Below are positions 1 through 8,217 of a DNA stretch of 21,537 nucleotides, piece after piece. Below the pieces are notes generated by a model. The model was not told the DNA's origin. It saw only the letters and a program-made list of their open reading frames with translations, and made no database searches. Every line of letters begins with the position of its first letter. The first letter of the stretch is position 1. The stretch is from assembly GCA_041741995.1 (NCBI GenBank), contig JBGSJN010000069.1, positions 1 through 21,537 of the forward strand. The letters are read 5' to 3'. The translations under genes and the position numbers were made by a program. Source of the DNA: WTXA01 sp041741995. GTDB lineage: Bacteria; Bacillota; TC1.

Positions 1-1728
1 ATTCTCGTTAAAGCATATATTAATAATTGTAGTATTGGAGATGCACTTGAATTAGTGGAAAGCAGCTATGAGAAATATAAATATGAAACTGATAAGGAAA
101 TTGAATTAAATCTTCTTGATATGCTAGAATTAGCCAAAGAACAATATATGAATACAGACGCTAGAGCTAAAGGTAGTATACAACTAAAAAGAATAATTGA
201 TAAATATTCTGATAATACAAATACTGATGTGCGTATTAGAACAGGGCTTGCATTAAAAGAAATTGCAGATTATATGTTTGATCTTGGTGATGATGATGGT
301 GCAATGGCAAGTTATAAAAAATTAACAGATGAATATGGGCTAAATAAATATAAGAAACTAGAAAAAAGTTTACAAGAAAGTATTATCAAACAAGGGGAAA
401 TACTTTATAAAAAAGGAGAATTTTTCGCAGCGAGAGTTTTAATCATGGAAATTGAAGGAAAACTAGATTCTGATGTTGATGCAGCTAAAGAACTTTTAAT
501 TGCTAAATGTAATGAAAAACTAGGCAATATTGACCTGGCAATTGGTGGATATGAGGAATATCTACAAAAGACCGAGGATAAAAATATTTCAGATGAAGAA
601 AAAAACAAGTTATATAAAACTTTAAGTGTGCTTCTTGCAAACTTAAAAAGAAATGAAAAAGCTATTGAATATCTTGATAAAATTCTTAATTTGGAAACAC
701 AAGAATTAGCTCGCTTAGAAACCTCGTTGACTAAAGGCTGTCTGCTCTATGATATTGATAAAGAGAAGGGCTATATGGTATATAAGGATATTATTAGTAA
801 TTTTGGAACAAATAAAGATAATAGAATGATTGAAACTACTATTAATGGTTGTTCAAAAGTGATGGCAGAACTAACTGACAAGGATATGCCACTATACTTG
901 GATATTCTTAGTAAGGCACTTGATAACTTCAAAAAACTTTCAAATGATTCTAAGTTGAATATTTTTGAATCATTAAATCTTGCTGCAGATAAATTAATGG
1001 AGTCTGGCAAGATAAAGGAAGAAGAACAGCTAAGAAAAAAAATAATAAAATATTACGGCGATGTGGAAACATCTGATTATAAGATTGAATCAGCCTATAA
1101 TTACTTGAGAATCCTAGAAATAAACTTGGTAAATGATAGTATTACAGATTTAGAGAGTAGTTGTGCCCAGTTCAAAAGCTACTTTGTAGGCAAAAAGGAA
1201 GATTATGTTAGTGATTGCTACCAACAAGGTTTGCTGCTTTATGGAAAAGAATTTACAAACAGAAATGAATACAAGAATGCCAAAAAAATCCTTGCTGAAC
1301 TTTTATCCTTGAATGACGAAAGTTATATAGGTAAACTTTATTATGGCAAGGCATTAAATGCTTTAGGTGAAAAAAGAAAAGCCTTAAAAGAATTTAAAGA
1401 AATAGTAAATCATGATATTTCAGGTGAACTATTTGAGGCAGTATTAGAAAAAATAAAACTAGTAAAGAAAGAAAAATCATTATTTGGGGGGAATATTAAG
1501 AAACTGATACAAGAAATTGAAGAAAGAATAATACCGATTATCAACACAAGCGGTAGCAACGGAAATAAAATTACTATTGGTTTTGAATTAGCCTTGCTAT
1601 ATAAGGAGATAAAAAATAATGAAAAGTATCTAGAACTATTAAATAGCTTGATAGAAAAATATTCGAAGTATGGTGATGCAGAATTACTTGATAAGCTGCA
1701 AATTGTCTATAAGGAACTAGAACAGTAG
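1..1728 (+). CDS. TPR-like helical repeat protein, 5'-truncated by window edge
   Basis: The reading frame is open from base 1 to the TAG at 1726-1728, so the gene begins upstream of the window. The GTG at 55 has no ribosome binding site and is an internal codon. The visible 575 residues are highly charged, rich in Lys, Glu, Leu and Tyr, and almost entirely helical. They contain repeated helix-turn-helix units resembling tetratricopeptide repeats, for example around GEFFAARVLIMEIE, NIDLAIGGYEEYLQK and NEKAIEYLDKILNLE. I see no transmembrane segment or catalytic motif in the visible part, so a scaffold or protein-interaction role is likely; a signal or anchor could lie in the missing N-terminus. 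A separate promoter follows the stop, so it is probably the last gene of an upstream unit. No specific family recognised. Confidence 0.75.
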   Translation: MLVKAYINNCSIGDALELVESSYEKYKYETDKEIELNLLDMLELAKEQYMNTDARAKGSIQLKRIIDKYSDNTNTDVRIRTGLALKEIADYMFDLGDDDGAMASYKKLTDEYGLNKYKKLEKSLQESIIKQGEILYKKGEFFAARVLIMEIEGKLDSDVDAAKELLIAKCNEKLGNIDLAIGGYEEYLQKTEDKNISDEEKNKLYKTLSVLLANLKRNEKAIEYLDKILNLETQELARLETSLTKGCLLYDIDKEKGYMVYKDIISNFGTNKDNRMIETTINGCSKVMAELTDKDMPLYLDILSKALDNFKKLSNDSKLNIFESLNLAADKLMESGKIKEEEQLRKKIIKYYGDVETSDYKIESAYNYLRILEINLVNDSITDLESSCAQFKSYFVGKKEDYVSDCYQQGLLLYGKEFTNRNEYKNAKKILAELLSLNDESYIGKLYYGKALNALGEKRKALKEFKEIVNHDISGELFEAVLEKIKLVKKEKSLFGGNIKKLIQEIEERIIPIINTSGSNGNKITIGFELALLYKEIKNNEKYLELLNSLIEKYSKYGDAELLDKLQIVYKELEQ

Positions 1729-1732
1729 GAGT

Positions 1733-1761
1733 TTGATTAATCTAAATACTTTTGGTATAAT
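1733..1761 (+). promoter_or_regulatory. Sigma-A-type promoter for the tkt-ftsEX-LytM-ctp operon
   Basis: A -35 TTGATT (1733-1738) is separated by 17 bases from a perfect -10 TATAAT (1756-1761), which also carries the extended -10 TG (1753-1754). Transcription should start near 1768, giving a leader of about 33 bases before the transketolase ATG. Confidence 0.8.
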
Positions 1762-1800
1762 ACTAAAAGGGATTTTATACACAATTAGGTTGGGAGATAC

Positions 1801-2610
1801 ATGGATAATAAATTAATTGATAAAAAAGCTAAAGAGATAAGAAGAGAAATAATTAAAATGCTAGGAGAAGCCAAGTCAGGACATCCTGGAGGATCATTAT
1901 CTGGAGCTGATATAATTGCGGCTCTCTATTATAAGGAAATGAAGATTGACCCTTCTAGACCAGATTGGGAAGAAAGGGATCGGTTTATTTTGTCAAAGGG
2001 ACATGCAGCACCTTTACTATATAGTGTGCTGGCTCTAAAAGGTTACTTTGATATTGGTATTTTAAAAACATTAAGGAAGACTGGCAGTATATTGCAAGGA
2101 CACCCTGATATGAGAAAAGTTCCTGGGGTTGAAATGTCTACAGGTTCACTTGGTCAAGGTTTTTCTACCGCGGTAGGAATGGCTTTGAGTTTCAAATTGT
2201 ACAATAAGTCCAATAGGGTGTATGCTTTACTCGGTGATGGAGAATGTCAGGAAGGTATAATCTGGGAAGCAGCAATGGCTGCTGCTCACTATAACCTGGA
2301 TAATCTTGTGGCCATTTTAGACAATAATGGATTGCAAATTGATGGGAAATGTTCTGAGGTTATGTGTCTAGGCTCATTGGCAAATAAATGGCATGCCTTC
2401 GGATTTCATGTAATTAGTATTGATGGACATAATATGGAAGAGATTGTCAGTGCCTTAGATGAGGCAAAGACTGTCAAAGGCAGACCTACCCTCATATTAG
2501 CAAAAACAATCAAGGGTAAAGGTGTATCCTTTATGGAAGATAGAGCAGAATGGCATGGCTCAGCACCTAATCAGGAACAAGTAGAACTAGCCTTAGAAGA
2601 ATTGAAATAG
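1801..2610 (+). CDS. Transketolase, N-terminal (thiamine-diphosphate-binding) subunit
   Basis: This is the N-terminal half of a split transketolase (269 residues). With the next gene it would transfer two-carbon ketol units between sugar phosphates in the non-oxidative pentose phosphate pathway, in the cytoplasm. It shows the transketolase start motif SGHPGG (residues 26-31), SKGHAAP (65-71), and the thiamine diphosphate / metal motif that begins GDGECQEG (145-152) and closes with the NN pair at 175-176. The length fits stand-alone N-terminal subunits, which are common in Clostridia and archaea. The ATG is preceded by GGGAG at 1792-1796. It is the first gene after the promoter at 1733-1761, and the partner subunit starts 9 bases after its stop. 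Why it heads a cell-wall operon is not clear from the sequence. Confidence 0.95.
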   Translation: MDNKLIDKKAKEIRREIIKMLGEAKSGHPGGSLSGADIIAALYYKEMKIDPSRPDWEERDRFILSKGHAAPLLYSVLALKGYFDIGILKTLRKTGSILQGHPDMRKVPGVEMSTGSLGQGFSTAVGMALSFKLYNKSNRVYALLGDGECQEGIIWEAAMAAAHYNLDNLVAILDNNGLQIDGKCSEVMCLGSLANKWHAFGFHVISIDGHNMEEIVSALDEAKTVKGRPTLILAKTIKGKGVSFMEDRAEWHGSAPNQEQVELALEELK

Positions 2611-2619
2611 GGGGATATA

Positions 2620-3555
2620 ATGGATCAAATAGCAACTAGAGACGCCTATGGAAAGGCTCTAAAAGAACTAGGAATGATTAATGATGATATAATTGTATTA
2701 GATGCGGATTTATCAAAATCCACAAAAACAGCAGATTTTCAAAAAGTAAAACCGAATCATTTTATCAATGTAGGAATAGCAGAACAAAACCTTATGGGTA
2801 TAGCCGCTGGTATAGCAACCACAGGCAAGATACCTTTTGCGAGTACATTTGCTATGTTTGCAACCGGAAGAGCTTTTGAAATAATAAGAAATTCAATTGC
2901 CTATCCTAAACTAAATGTTAAGATAGTTGCCACTCACTCAGGTGTCACAGTAGGAGAAGATGGAGGCAGTCATGCAGCCATTGAAGATATTAGCTTAATG
3001 AGAAGTGTTCCGAACATGACTGTGATAGTACCAGCAGATGGTGTTGAAACTGAAAAAGTAATTAAAAAGATTGTAGAATATAATGGGCCTGTCTATGTCA
3101 GACTAGGTAGATCAAAGGTTCCTGTAATATATGACGATTCCTATGAATTTGAAATAGGAAAATTCAGTATTTTGAGAGAAGGTACAGATGTATCAATTAT
3201 AGCTTGTGGTATCATGGTATCAAAAGCTCTTGAAGCTGCAGAAAAATTAGCGCAAAATGGTATTATGGCAGAAGTTATAAATGCTTCAACCATAAAACCT
3301 TTGGATGCAAAAACAGTTATACAATCAGTTAAAAAGACCAAATGTGTGGTTACTGTAGAAGAACACAACATTTATGGAGGACTTGGCTCTGCAGTATCTG
3401 AGGTTCTATGTTGTAATTATCCAGCTCCTTTGGAGATGGTAGGCGTTATGGATGTATTTGGAGAATCTGGCTCACCAGATGAGTTATTGGAGAAATTCAA
3501 ATTAACATCAACTGAAATAATTAATAAAGTTAATATTGTAATAAAAAGAAAATAG
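2620..3555 (+). CDS. Transketolase, C-terminal subunit
   Basis: This is the partner half of the split transketolase (311 residues), carrying the pyrimidine-binding domain and the C-terminal transketolase domain. The motif NVGIAEQN (residues 50-57) contains the conserved glutamate E55 that activates thiamine diphosphate. The region around ATHSGVTVGEDGGSHAAIED is the usual substrate-facing segment, and the C-terminal domain begins near residue 185. It could be confused with the C-terminal part of 1-deoxyxylulose-5-phosphate synthase, but the short split form next to a transketolase N-terminal subunit argues for transketolase. The ATG follows GGGGG at 2610-2614, which overlaps the stop of the upstream gene, so the two halves are likely translated in step. 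Confidence 0.95.
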   Translation: MDQIATRDAYGKALKELGMINDDIIVLDADLSKSTKTADFQKVKPNHFINVGIAEQNLMGIAAGIATTGKIPFASTFAMFATGRAFEIIRNSIAYPKLNVKIVATHSGVTVGEDGGSHAAIEDISLMRSVPNMTVIVPADGVETEKVIKKIVEYNGPVYVRLGRSKVPVIYDDSYEFEIGKFSILREGTDVSIIACGIMVSKALEAAEKLAQNGIMAEVINASTIKPLDAKTVIQSVKKTKCVVTVEEHNIYGGLGSAVSEVLCCNYPAPLEMVGVMDVFGESGSPDELLEKFKLTSTEIINKVNIVIKRK

Positions 3556-3571
3556 ATTAAAGGGGCAGGTA

Positions 3572-4273
3572 ATGAATCAACCAGCAATTGTTCGTTTAGA
3601 AAATGTAACAAAGGTATACGGAAACAAGACTATTGGTTTAGATCATGTATCTACTAATATACATAAAGGGGAATTTGTATTTCTTGTCGGGGCTAGTGGT
3701 GCTGGTAAGTCAACATTTCTTAAATTGTTATTTAGAGAAGAAAAACCAACTTCAGGTAAGATATATGTGGGGAATAAGAATATTTCCTTATTAAAAACTA
3801 AAGAGTTAAATATATTAAGGAAAAATATAGGGGTAGTATTCCAGGATTTCAGATTATTAGAGGATAGAACCGCCTATGAGAATATAGCTTATGCCATGGA
3901 AGTATTAGGCTATGCCAAAAAAGATATAATGGATAGAGTGCCTAAGATTTTAAAAAAGGTAGGCATGCAACATAGACAAGAACATTATCCTCAACAACTT
4001 TCCGGTGGAGAACAACAAAGAATTGCCATAGGAAGGGCTATAATCAATTCACCGAAAATACTTTTGGCAGATGAGCCATCAGGTAACGTTGACCCAAGTA
4101 CGGCTGTTGAGATAATGGATATATTTAAAGAAATAAACAGTGTAGGCACAACAATAATCATGGCTACACACGATAGATTTATTGTTGACCAATTGGCAAA
4201 AAGAGTAATAGAACTCAAGAAGGGTCAAATAACAAGGGACCAAGAGGGAGGAAGATATACCTATGAATCTTAA
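3572..4273 (+). CDS. ftsE: Cell-division ATP-binding protein FtsE
   Basis: ATPase subunit of the FtsEX complex (233 residues), a membrane-associated ABC system that works as a mechanical switch for peptidoglycan hydrolases rather than as a transporter. All ABC ATPase motifs are present: Walker A GASGAGKS (residues 40-47), Q-loop Gln91, signature LSGGE (143-147), Walker B ILLADE (163-168) and switch His200. The segment QDFRLLEDRTAYENIAYAME is characteristic of FtsE. The ATG has AGGGG at 3561-3565. Its 3' end overlaps ftsX by 11 bases, as expected for an obligate pair. The gene lies 16 bases after the transketolase genes and shows no promoter of its own. Confidence 0.97.
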   Translation: MNQPAIVRLENVTKVYGNKTIGLDHVSTNIHKGEFVFLVGASGAGKSTFLKLLFREEKPTSGKIYVGNKNISLLKTKELNILRKNIGVVFQDFRLLEDRTAYENIAYAMEVLGYAKKDIMDRVPKILKKVGMQHRQEHYPQQLSGGEQQRIAIGRAIINSPKILLADEPSGNVDPSTAVEIMDIFKEINSVGTTIIMATHDRFIVDQLAKRVIELKKGQITRDQEGGRYTYES

Positions 4274-5147
4274 ACAAATAGGTTATTTTTTAAAACAAGC
4301 TTTAAAAAATATGGCTAGAAATAAGGTTATGAGTTTTTCTACAATATTAACAGTAGCAATATCATTGTTAATTGTGGGATCATTTGTTGTATTTATTGTA
4401 AATGCTGGTATGTTTATAGAAAATCAAAGTGACAAGACTCAATTATCAGTCTTCGTTGACACGACATATACACAAGAACAGGCTAAGGCTGTTGAAAACA
4501 AACTAAAAGAAATTGATGGAGTAGATACTTTACAATATAAATCAAAGGATGAGGCTTTAAAGGAAATGATAGATAAACAAGGCGGTGAATCTGGCTTGCA
4601 GGCAATTCTAGGCAATGAAAATCCTATGCCTCATACTTTCATCATAACAGGTACAGACAATACAAAGCTTGAAGGTATAAGTACCGTAGCAAAAACCATT
4701 GAAGGGGTATATAAGGTGGATTATGCCAAGGATCTAGCTGATAGGTTAACTAGTATAGTTAATGCAGTCAGAGTTGGTGGTGTAGTGGCTGTAGGCATAT
4801 TATTTTTAATAGCAGTATTCCTTATATCTACAACAATTAAACTAGCTCTATATGCAAAAAGAAAAGAAATACAAGTTATGAAGTATGTTGGTTCATCCAA
4901 CAGCTTTATTCAAGGACCATTCCTTGCTTCAGGAATGTTGCTGGGCTTTTTAGGTGCATTTGTATCTTCGGTAATTCTATTTGTAGCCTATAAGTTTTTA
5001 ATGGACTGGGCACAAAACGTAGAATTTTTAAATTTGAGTTTCCAAAGTGGTCAAATAACGCTGATAATAGCCGGATTGCTTTTATCTGGCATATTAGTTG
5101 GTGCGGTAGGTAGTTACATATCACTGCGCAAATATCTTGAAGTTTAA
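4263..5147 (+). CDS. ftsX: Cell-division membrane protein FtsX
   Basis: Membrane subunit of FtsEX (294 residues). The topology is typical: one transmembrane helix near residues 25-48, an external domain of about 120 residues (50-170), then three helices at roughly 172-192, 218-243 and 264-285. The conserved cytoplasmic stretch AKRKEIQVMKYVGSS (198-212) precedes the third helix. In other Gram-positives the external domain contacts coiled-coil hydrolases (PcsB, CwlO), and three secreted coiled-coil or LytM proteins follow here. Translation starts inside ftsE, with GGGAGG at 4246-4251 about 11 bases before the ATG. A 9-bp inverted repeat spans the stop codon. Confidence 0.97.
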   Translation: MNLKQIGYFLKQALKNMARNKVMSFSTILTVAISLLIVGSFVVFIVNAGMFIENQSDKTQLSVFVDTTYTQEQAKAVENKLKEIDGVDTLQYKSKDEALKEMIDKQGGESGLQAILGNENPMPHTFIITGTDNTKLEGISTVAKTIEGVYKVDYAKDLADRLTSIVNAVRVGGVVAVGILFLIAVFLISTTIKLALYAKRKEIQVMKYVGSSNSFIQGPFLASGMLLGFLGAFVSSVILFVAYKFLMDWAQNVEFLNLSFQSGQITLIIAGLLLSGILVGAVGSYISLRKYLEV

Positions 5148-5159
5148 TATTTCAAGATA
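5133..5159 (+). repeat. Inverted repeat over the ftsX stop codon
   Basis: TATCTTGAA (5133-5141) and TTCAAGATA (5151-5159) are perfect reverse complements separated by 9 bases that contain the ftsX TAA. No T-run follows; the next bases are the G-rich ribosome binding site of the downstream gene. It is therefore not a standard terminator. It could be a weak intercistronic RNA hairpin affecting processing or translation, or chance in AT-rich DNA. Confidence 0.45.
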
Positions 5160-5173
5160 AAGGGGGGAACATT

Positions 5174-6331
5174 ATGAAAAAAATATTTAGAATATTATTT
5201 GGAGTCCTGGTGTTAAGTGTAATTATACTAGCGCCATCTACAATGGTACAAGCTGGCTTATCAGATGAAAAGGCAGCTGCTGAAAAACAAATAGAGGAAT
5301 TCAAGAAAAACATTGCAGATGCAAATGGCAATCTTGAAAAAATTATGGCACAGGTTAATGTTGTCGAGAATACAATACGTGAGATTGATGCAAAATTAGT
5401 TCAAATTAACCAAGAAATTACGGTTATTGAGGGCAATATAGTAGTGAAAGAAGCGGAAATAGAAAATGCAACTATTGAATATAATAAAAAGAAAGCTGCA
5501 TTTTTTGATAATTTAAGAAGCAACTATGAAAAAGGTGGAGTAGACTACACTGCTGTAATTTTAGATTCTACTGATTTAACAGATTTCATAAATTATAATG
5601 AATATTTTAGAATCATTAAAGAAAAGGAACAAGAAAAAATCAAGGAAATTGTTGCAGCTAAAGAGGCACTTGAGGTGCAAAAACAAGAACTTATCCAAAT
5701 CCAAGATACATTAGCTATTAAAAAGGCTGATATTGTAGCACAGAAAAAGCAACAAAGCATTGAACAACAAAAGCTAGCGTCACAGAAGGCATACTTTGCC
5801 TCACTAGCAAGTAAATATAAAGCAGAATTAGCCAAAGAACAAGCAGAATTAGCTGCTATTAACAAGAAAATTCAAGATGCAATGGTAAACACCGGAGGCG
5901 GGAATATAGTTTATACAGGTAATGGTATATTCTCTTGGCCTGTACCATCTTCAAATAGAATAACAAGTGACTATGGCTGGAGATCAAGTCCGATTTTTGG
6001 TGGGAGTGAATTCCACAAAGGTATTGATATAGGGGCAAGTGGTGGAGCGGCAATAGTATCAGCCGAAAGCGGAGTAGTCTTAGTATCATATTATTCAAGC
6101 TCATTCGGGAATACTGTAGTAGTTAACCATGGTAGTGGAATTATGACCCTTTATGCTCATATGAGTTCACGTTCAGTTGCTCCCGGACAAGCTGTTGTAA
6201 AAGGACAAAGTTTAGGTGGAGTAGGCAGTACTGGCTGGAGTACAGGTAATCACCTGCATTTCCAGGTTACAAATAAAGGCGATATATTTAATGGATATGT
6301 AGATCCGAATATTTATCTAAGATATAGATAA
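5174..6331 (+). CDS. Secreted coiled-coil M23 (LytM) peptidoglycan hydrolase, first of three
   Basis: A 385-residue exported zinc endopeptidase of the EnvC/PcsB-like type, expected to cut peptide cross-links in the cell wall. A signal peptide (residues 1-27, likely cleavage after VQA) is followed by long coiled coils (about 31-235) with a hinge near 113-152 resembling the PcsB/CwlO coiled-coil domain. A short linker leads to the LytM domain (about 252-380). All M23 residues are present: zinc ligands H281, D285 and H362, and catalytic H329 and H360, in HKGID, YAHM and HLHF. It is therefore probably an active enzyme, unlike E. coli EnvC, whose LytM domain is an activator. It lies 26 bases after ftsX with AGGGGGG at 5161-5167, so it is the best candidate for the hydrolase controlled by FtsEX. 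Confidence 0.93.
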   Translation: MKKIFRILFGVLVLSVIILAPSTMVQAGLSDEKAAAEKQIEEFKKNIADANGNLEKIMAQVNVVENTIREIDAKLVQINQEITVIEGNIVVKEAEIENATIEYNKKKAAFFDNLRSNYEKGGVDYTAVILDSTDLTDFINYNEYFRIIKEKEQEKIKEIVAAKEALEVQKQELIQIQDTLAIKKADIVAQKKQQSIEQQKLASQKAYFASLASKYKAELAKEQAELAAINKKIQDAMVNTGGGNIVYTGNGIFSWPVPSSNRITSDYGWRSSPIFGGSEFHKGIDIGASGGAAIVSAESGVVLVSYYSSSFGNTVVVNHGSGIMTLYAHMSSRSVAPGQAVVKGQSLGGVGSTGWSTGNHLHFQVTNKGDIFNGYVDPNIYLRYR

Positions 6332-6344
6332 GGGATGTATGAGT

Positions 6345-6350
6345 AAGGAG
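6345..6350 (+). promoter_or_regulatory. Ribosome binding site that sets the start of the second LytM gene
   Basis: AAGGAG sits 6 bases before the ATG at 6357. The in-frame ATG at 6339 has only AGGG at 6331-6334, 4 bases upstream. Starting at 6357 also gives a clean signal peptide beginning MKKIVKALLAV, so 6357 is preferred. Confidence 0.75.
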
Positions 6351-6356
6351 AATTGC

Positions 6357-7445
6357 ATGAAGAAAATAGTAAAGGCACTTTTAGCAGTATTATTACTGTC
6401 ATTAGTTTTCACCTTGACTACAAATAGCAAAATTAATGCTTCTTTAACAAGTGAAAAGAAAGAAACTGAACAAAACATTGCTAATTTTAAAAAAGAACTT
6501 GATAAACTAGAAGATCAGAGATTTGAAGTAATAGCTAAACTTGAAGCTGTTGAGGCAGCTATATCAAAAGCTGAAAAGGAAATTCTAGAACTAGAAAAGG
6601 ATCTTTTAGCCAAGGAAAAAGAATTTGAAGTAGTGACAAATAATTATAACGCACAAAAGTCTCAATTCTATGAGCACTTAAGAAATAAGTATGAGCAAGG
6701 TGACATTGAATATGTTTCTGTTGTTTTAGATGCTACCAATTTGACTGAAGTAATAAACTATAATGAGTATTATAGAATTATGAAAGAAAAAGAAGCTGAG
6801 AAAATCAATGCTCTTCAAGCCGTAAAAGCAAGTTTAGAAGAACAAAAAAAAGCTATAGAAAATAATAAACAAATAACTATTGAGCAAAAAAACAGTATGG
6901 CAATAGAAGGTCAAAAACTGAAGGCTGTCAAGGCAACTTATGATGCTAGCATGGCAAGTATTAGAAAACAGCTTGCTGCAGAAGAAGCTGACAGAATTGC
7001 GATTTTAAATGAAATTGCTGCATTAAACAGACCGGTAACAGGAAATTATACAGGCAATGGTCGTTTACAGTGGCCAGTTCCATCAATACCGTCTTCAACT
7101 ACAAATGTTTCTGGATTCAGGACCCCAAGTAGACCAACTCATAATGGTTTCGATATTGGCGGTTATGGAGTTAGTGGCAGACAAATTGTAGCTGCTGATG
7201 GTGGCGAAGTCATCTTGGCTAAAAGCTATTCAGGTTATGGCAATGCTGTAATCATTGACCATAATAATGGGATGGTAACATTATATGCACATCTAGCAAG
7301 TGATAGTGTAAGTGTAGGACAAACTGTGAGTCGTGGACAAGTTATAGGTATAATGGGTAATACGGGACAAAGTTCAGGTATTCACTTGCATATAGAGGTT
7401 ATTATAAATGGGGTTCATGTAAATCCAGAACCTTATATTAGATAG
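6357..7445 (+). CDS. Secreted coiled-coil M23 (LytM) peptidoglycan hydrolase, second of three
   Basis: A 362-residue paralogue of the preceding gene with the same plan: signal peptide (residues 1 to about 28), coiled coils (about 30-222), linker and a C-terminal LytM domain. The coiled-coil hinge is close to its neighbour's; both read INYNEY(F/Y)RI(I/M)KEKE at the same place, which points to tandem duplication. All M23 residues are kept: H262, D266, H312, H343 and H345, in HNGFD, YAHL and HLHI. The LytM core has diverged more than the coil, with a shorter loop before the first zinc ligand, so substrate or timing may differ. If translation began at the weaker upstream ATG (6339) the protein would be 368 residues. 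Confidence 0.92.
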   Translation: MKKIVKALLAVLLLSLVFTLTTNSKINASLTSEKKETEQNIANFKKELDKLEDQRFEVIAKLEAVEAAISKAEKEILELEKDLLAKEKEFEVVTNNYNAQKSQFYEHLRNKYEQGDIEYVSVVLDATNLTEVINYNEYYRIMKEKEAEKINALQAVKASLEEQKKAIENNKQITIEQKNSMAIEGQKLKAVKATYDASMASIRKQLAAEEADRIAILNEIAALNRPVTGNYTGNGRLQWPVPSIPSSTTNVSGFRTPSRPTHNGFDIGGYGVSGRQIVAADGGEVILAKSYSGYGNAVIIDHNNGMVTLYAHLASDSVSVGQTVSRGQVIGIMGNTGQSSGIHLHIEVIINGVHVNPEPYIR

Positions 7446-7454
7446 GAGAATTAT

Positions 7455-8216
7455 TTGAGTAAGATTAAAATAGTGAGTGTCGTATTTTTGCTTCTTATTT
7501 TCAGTTTAGGAATAAGTTTTATCAGCTTAAAATCAAATAGTATACAAGCGGATGAACTTAAGGACAAACAAGTAAAATTAGCAGAAGAGATTATTAAATC
7601 AATTAAATTCCAAGAAGAAATAGAAAAAGAATTGGAAACTATTAAAAATAAACAACAGGGAAACCCTGATGATTTGAATATTGATTTAACACTAGAAAAA
7701 ACTTTTCAAAAGACTTTGGAAAATCTACAAATACAATTGTTGAAGGATAAGATGGAGTTCCAACTTGTCAATCAACAACTTCTAAGCGTTGGACAAACAG
7801 CAGTTTTACCTTATTTAGGTGATGGTTCATATGTCTGGCCAGTTGATGGATATTTCAATGTTTCCCAACATTATAGTGGTAGACATAAGGGTACTGATAT
7901 AAATACCTTAGGAGCCCATCCTAATGTATTTGCAGTGCAAACTGGAATAGTTGTAAAAGTTCTAGATGAAGGTGACGGCTTTGGAAACAAGGTTGTGATT
8001 TATCATGGAGATAATGTGTATACCTTATATGCTCATCTTCATACTATGAAGGCAAAGGTCGGTCAATATATTGAAGAGGGTACCCCATTAGGTACTGTTG
8101 GCAATACAGGCAATAGTGATGGAGACCATCTGCATTTACAGCTAACTTTCAGTGGAGATGTTGAAAATAATACAATTAATCCTTGGGAATATATTGAATT
8201 AGCGGAGAAGAAATAA
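7455..8216 (+). CDS. Secreted M23 (LytM) peptidoglycan hydrolase, third of three, short coil
   Basis: A 253-residue M23 endopeptidase with an N-terminal signal peptide or membrane anchor (hydrophobic residues about 5-25), a short coiled coil (about 35-110) and a LytM domain (about 120-245). Zinc ligands H144, D148 and H227 and catalytic H194 and H225 are present in HKGTD, YAHL and HLHL. The coil is less than half as long as in the two preceding paralogues and lacks their hinge, so it may be a constitutive or anchored hydrolase rather than an FtsX-gated one. The start is TTG; AGGAG at 7444-7448 overlaps the previous stop and lies 6 bases before it, and no better start is visible. The next gene begins one base after its stop. 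Confidence 0.9.
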   Translation: MSKIKIVSVVFLLLIFSLGISFISLKSNSIQADELKDKQVKLAEEIIKSIKFQEEIEKELETIKNKQQGNPDDLNIDLTLEKTFQKTLENLQIQLLKDKMEFQLVNQQLLSVGQTAVLPYLGDGSYVWPVDGYFNVSQHYSGRHKGTDINTLGAHPNVFAVQTGIVVKVLDEGDGFGNKVVIYHGDNVYTLYAHLHTMKAKVGQYIEEGTPLGTVGNTGNSDGDHLHLQLTFSGDVENNTINPWEYIELAEKK

Positions 8217-8217
8217 A

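Noticed and set aside
55..57. GTG as the start of the first gene
   Set aside because: The frame is open to base 1 with coding-like sequence before it, and there is no ribosome binding site. The gene is better treated as truncated by the window.
6339..6341. Upstream ATG for the second LytM gene
   Set aside because: Only AGGG 4 bases upstream; the ATG at 6357 has AAGGAG at ideal spacing and starts a cleaner signal peptide. The upstream start is possible but less likely.
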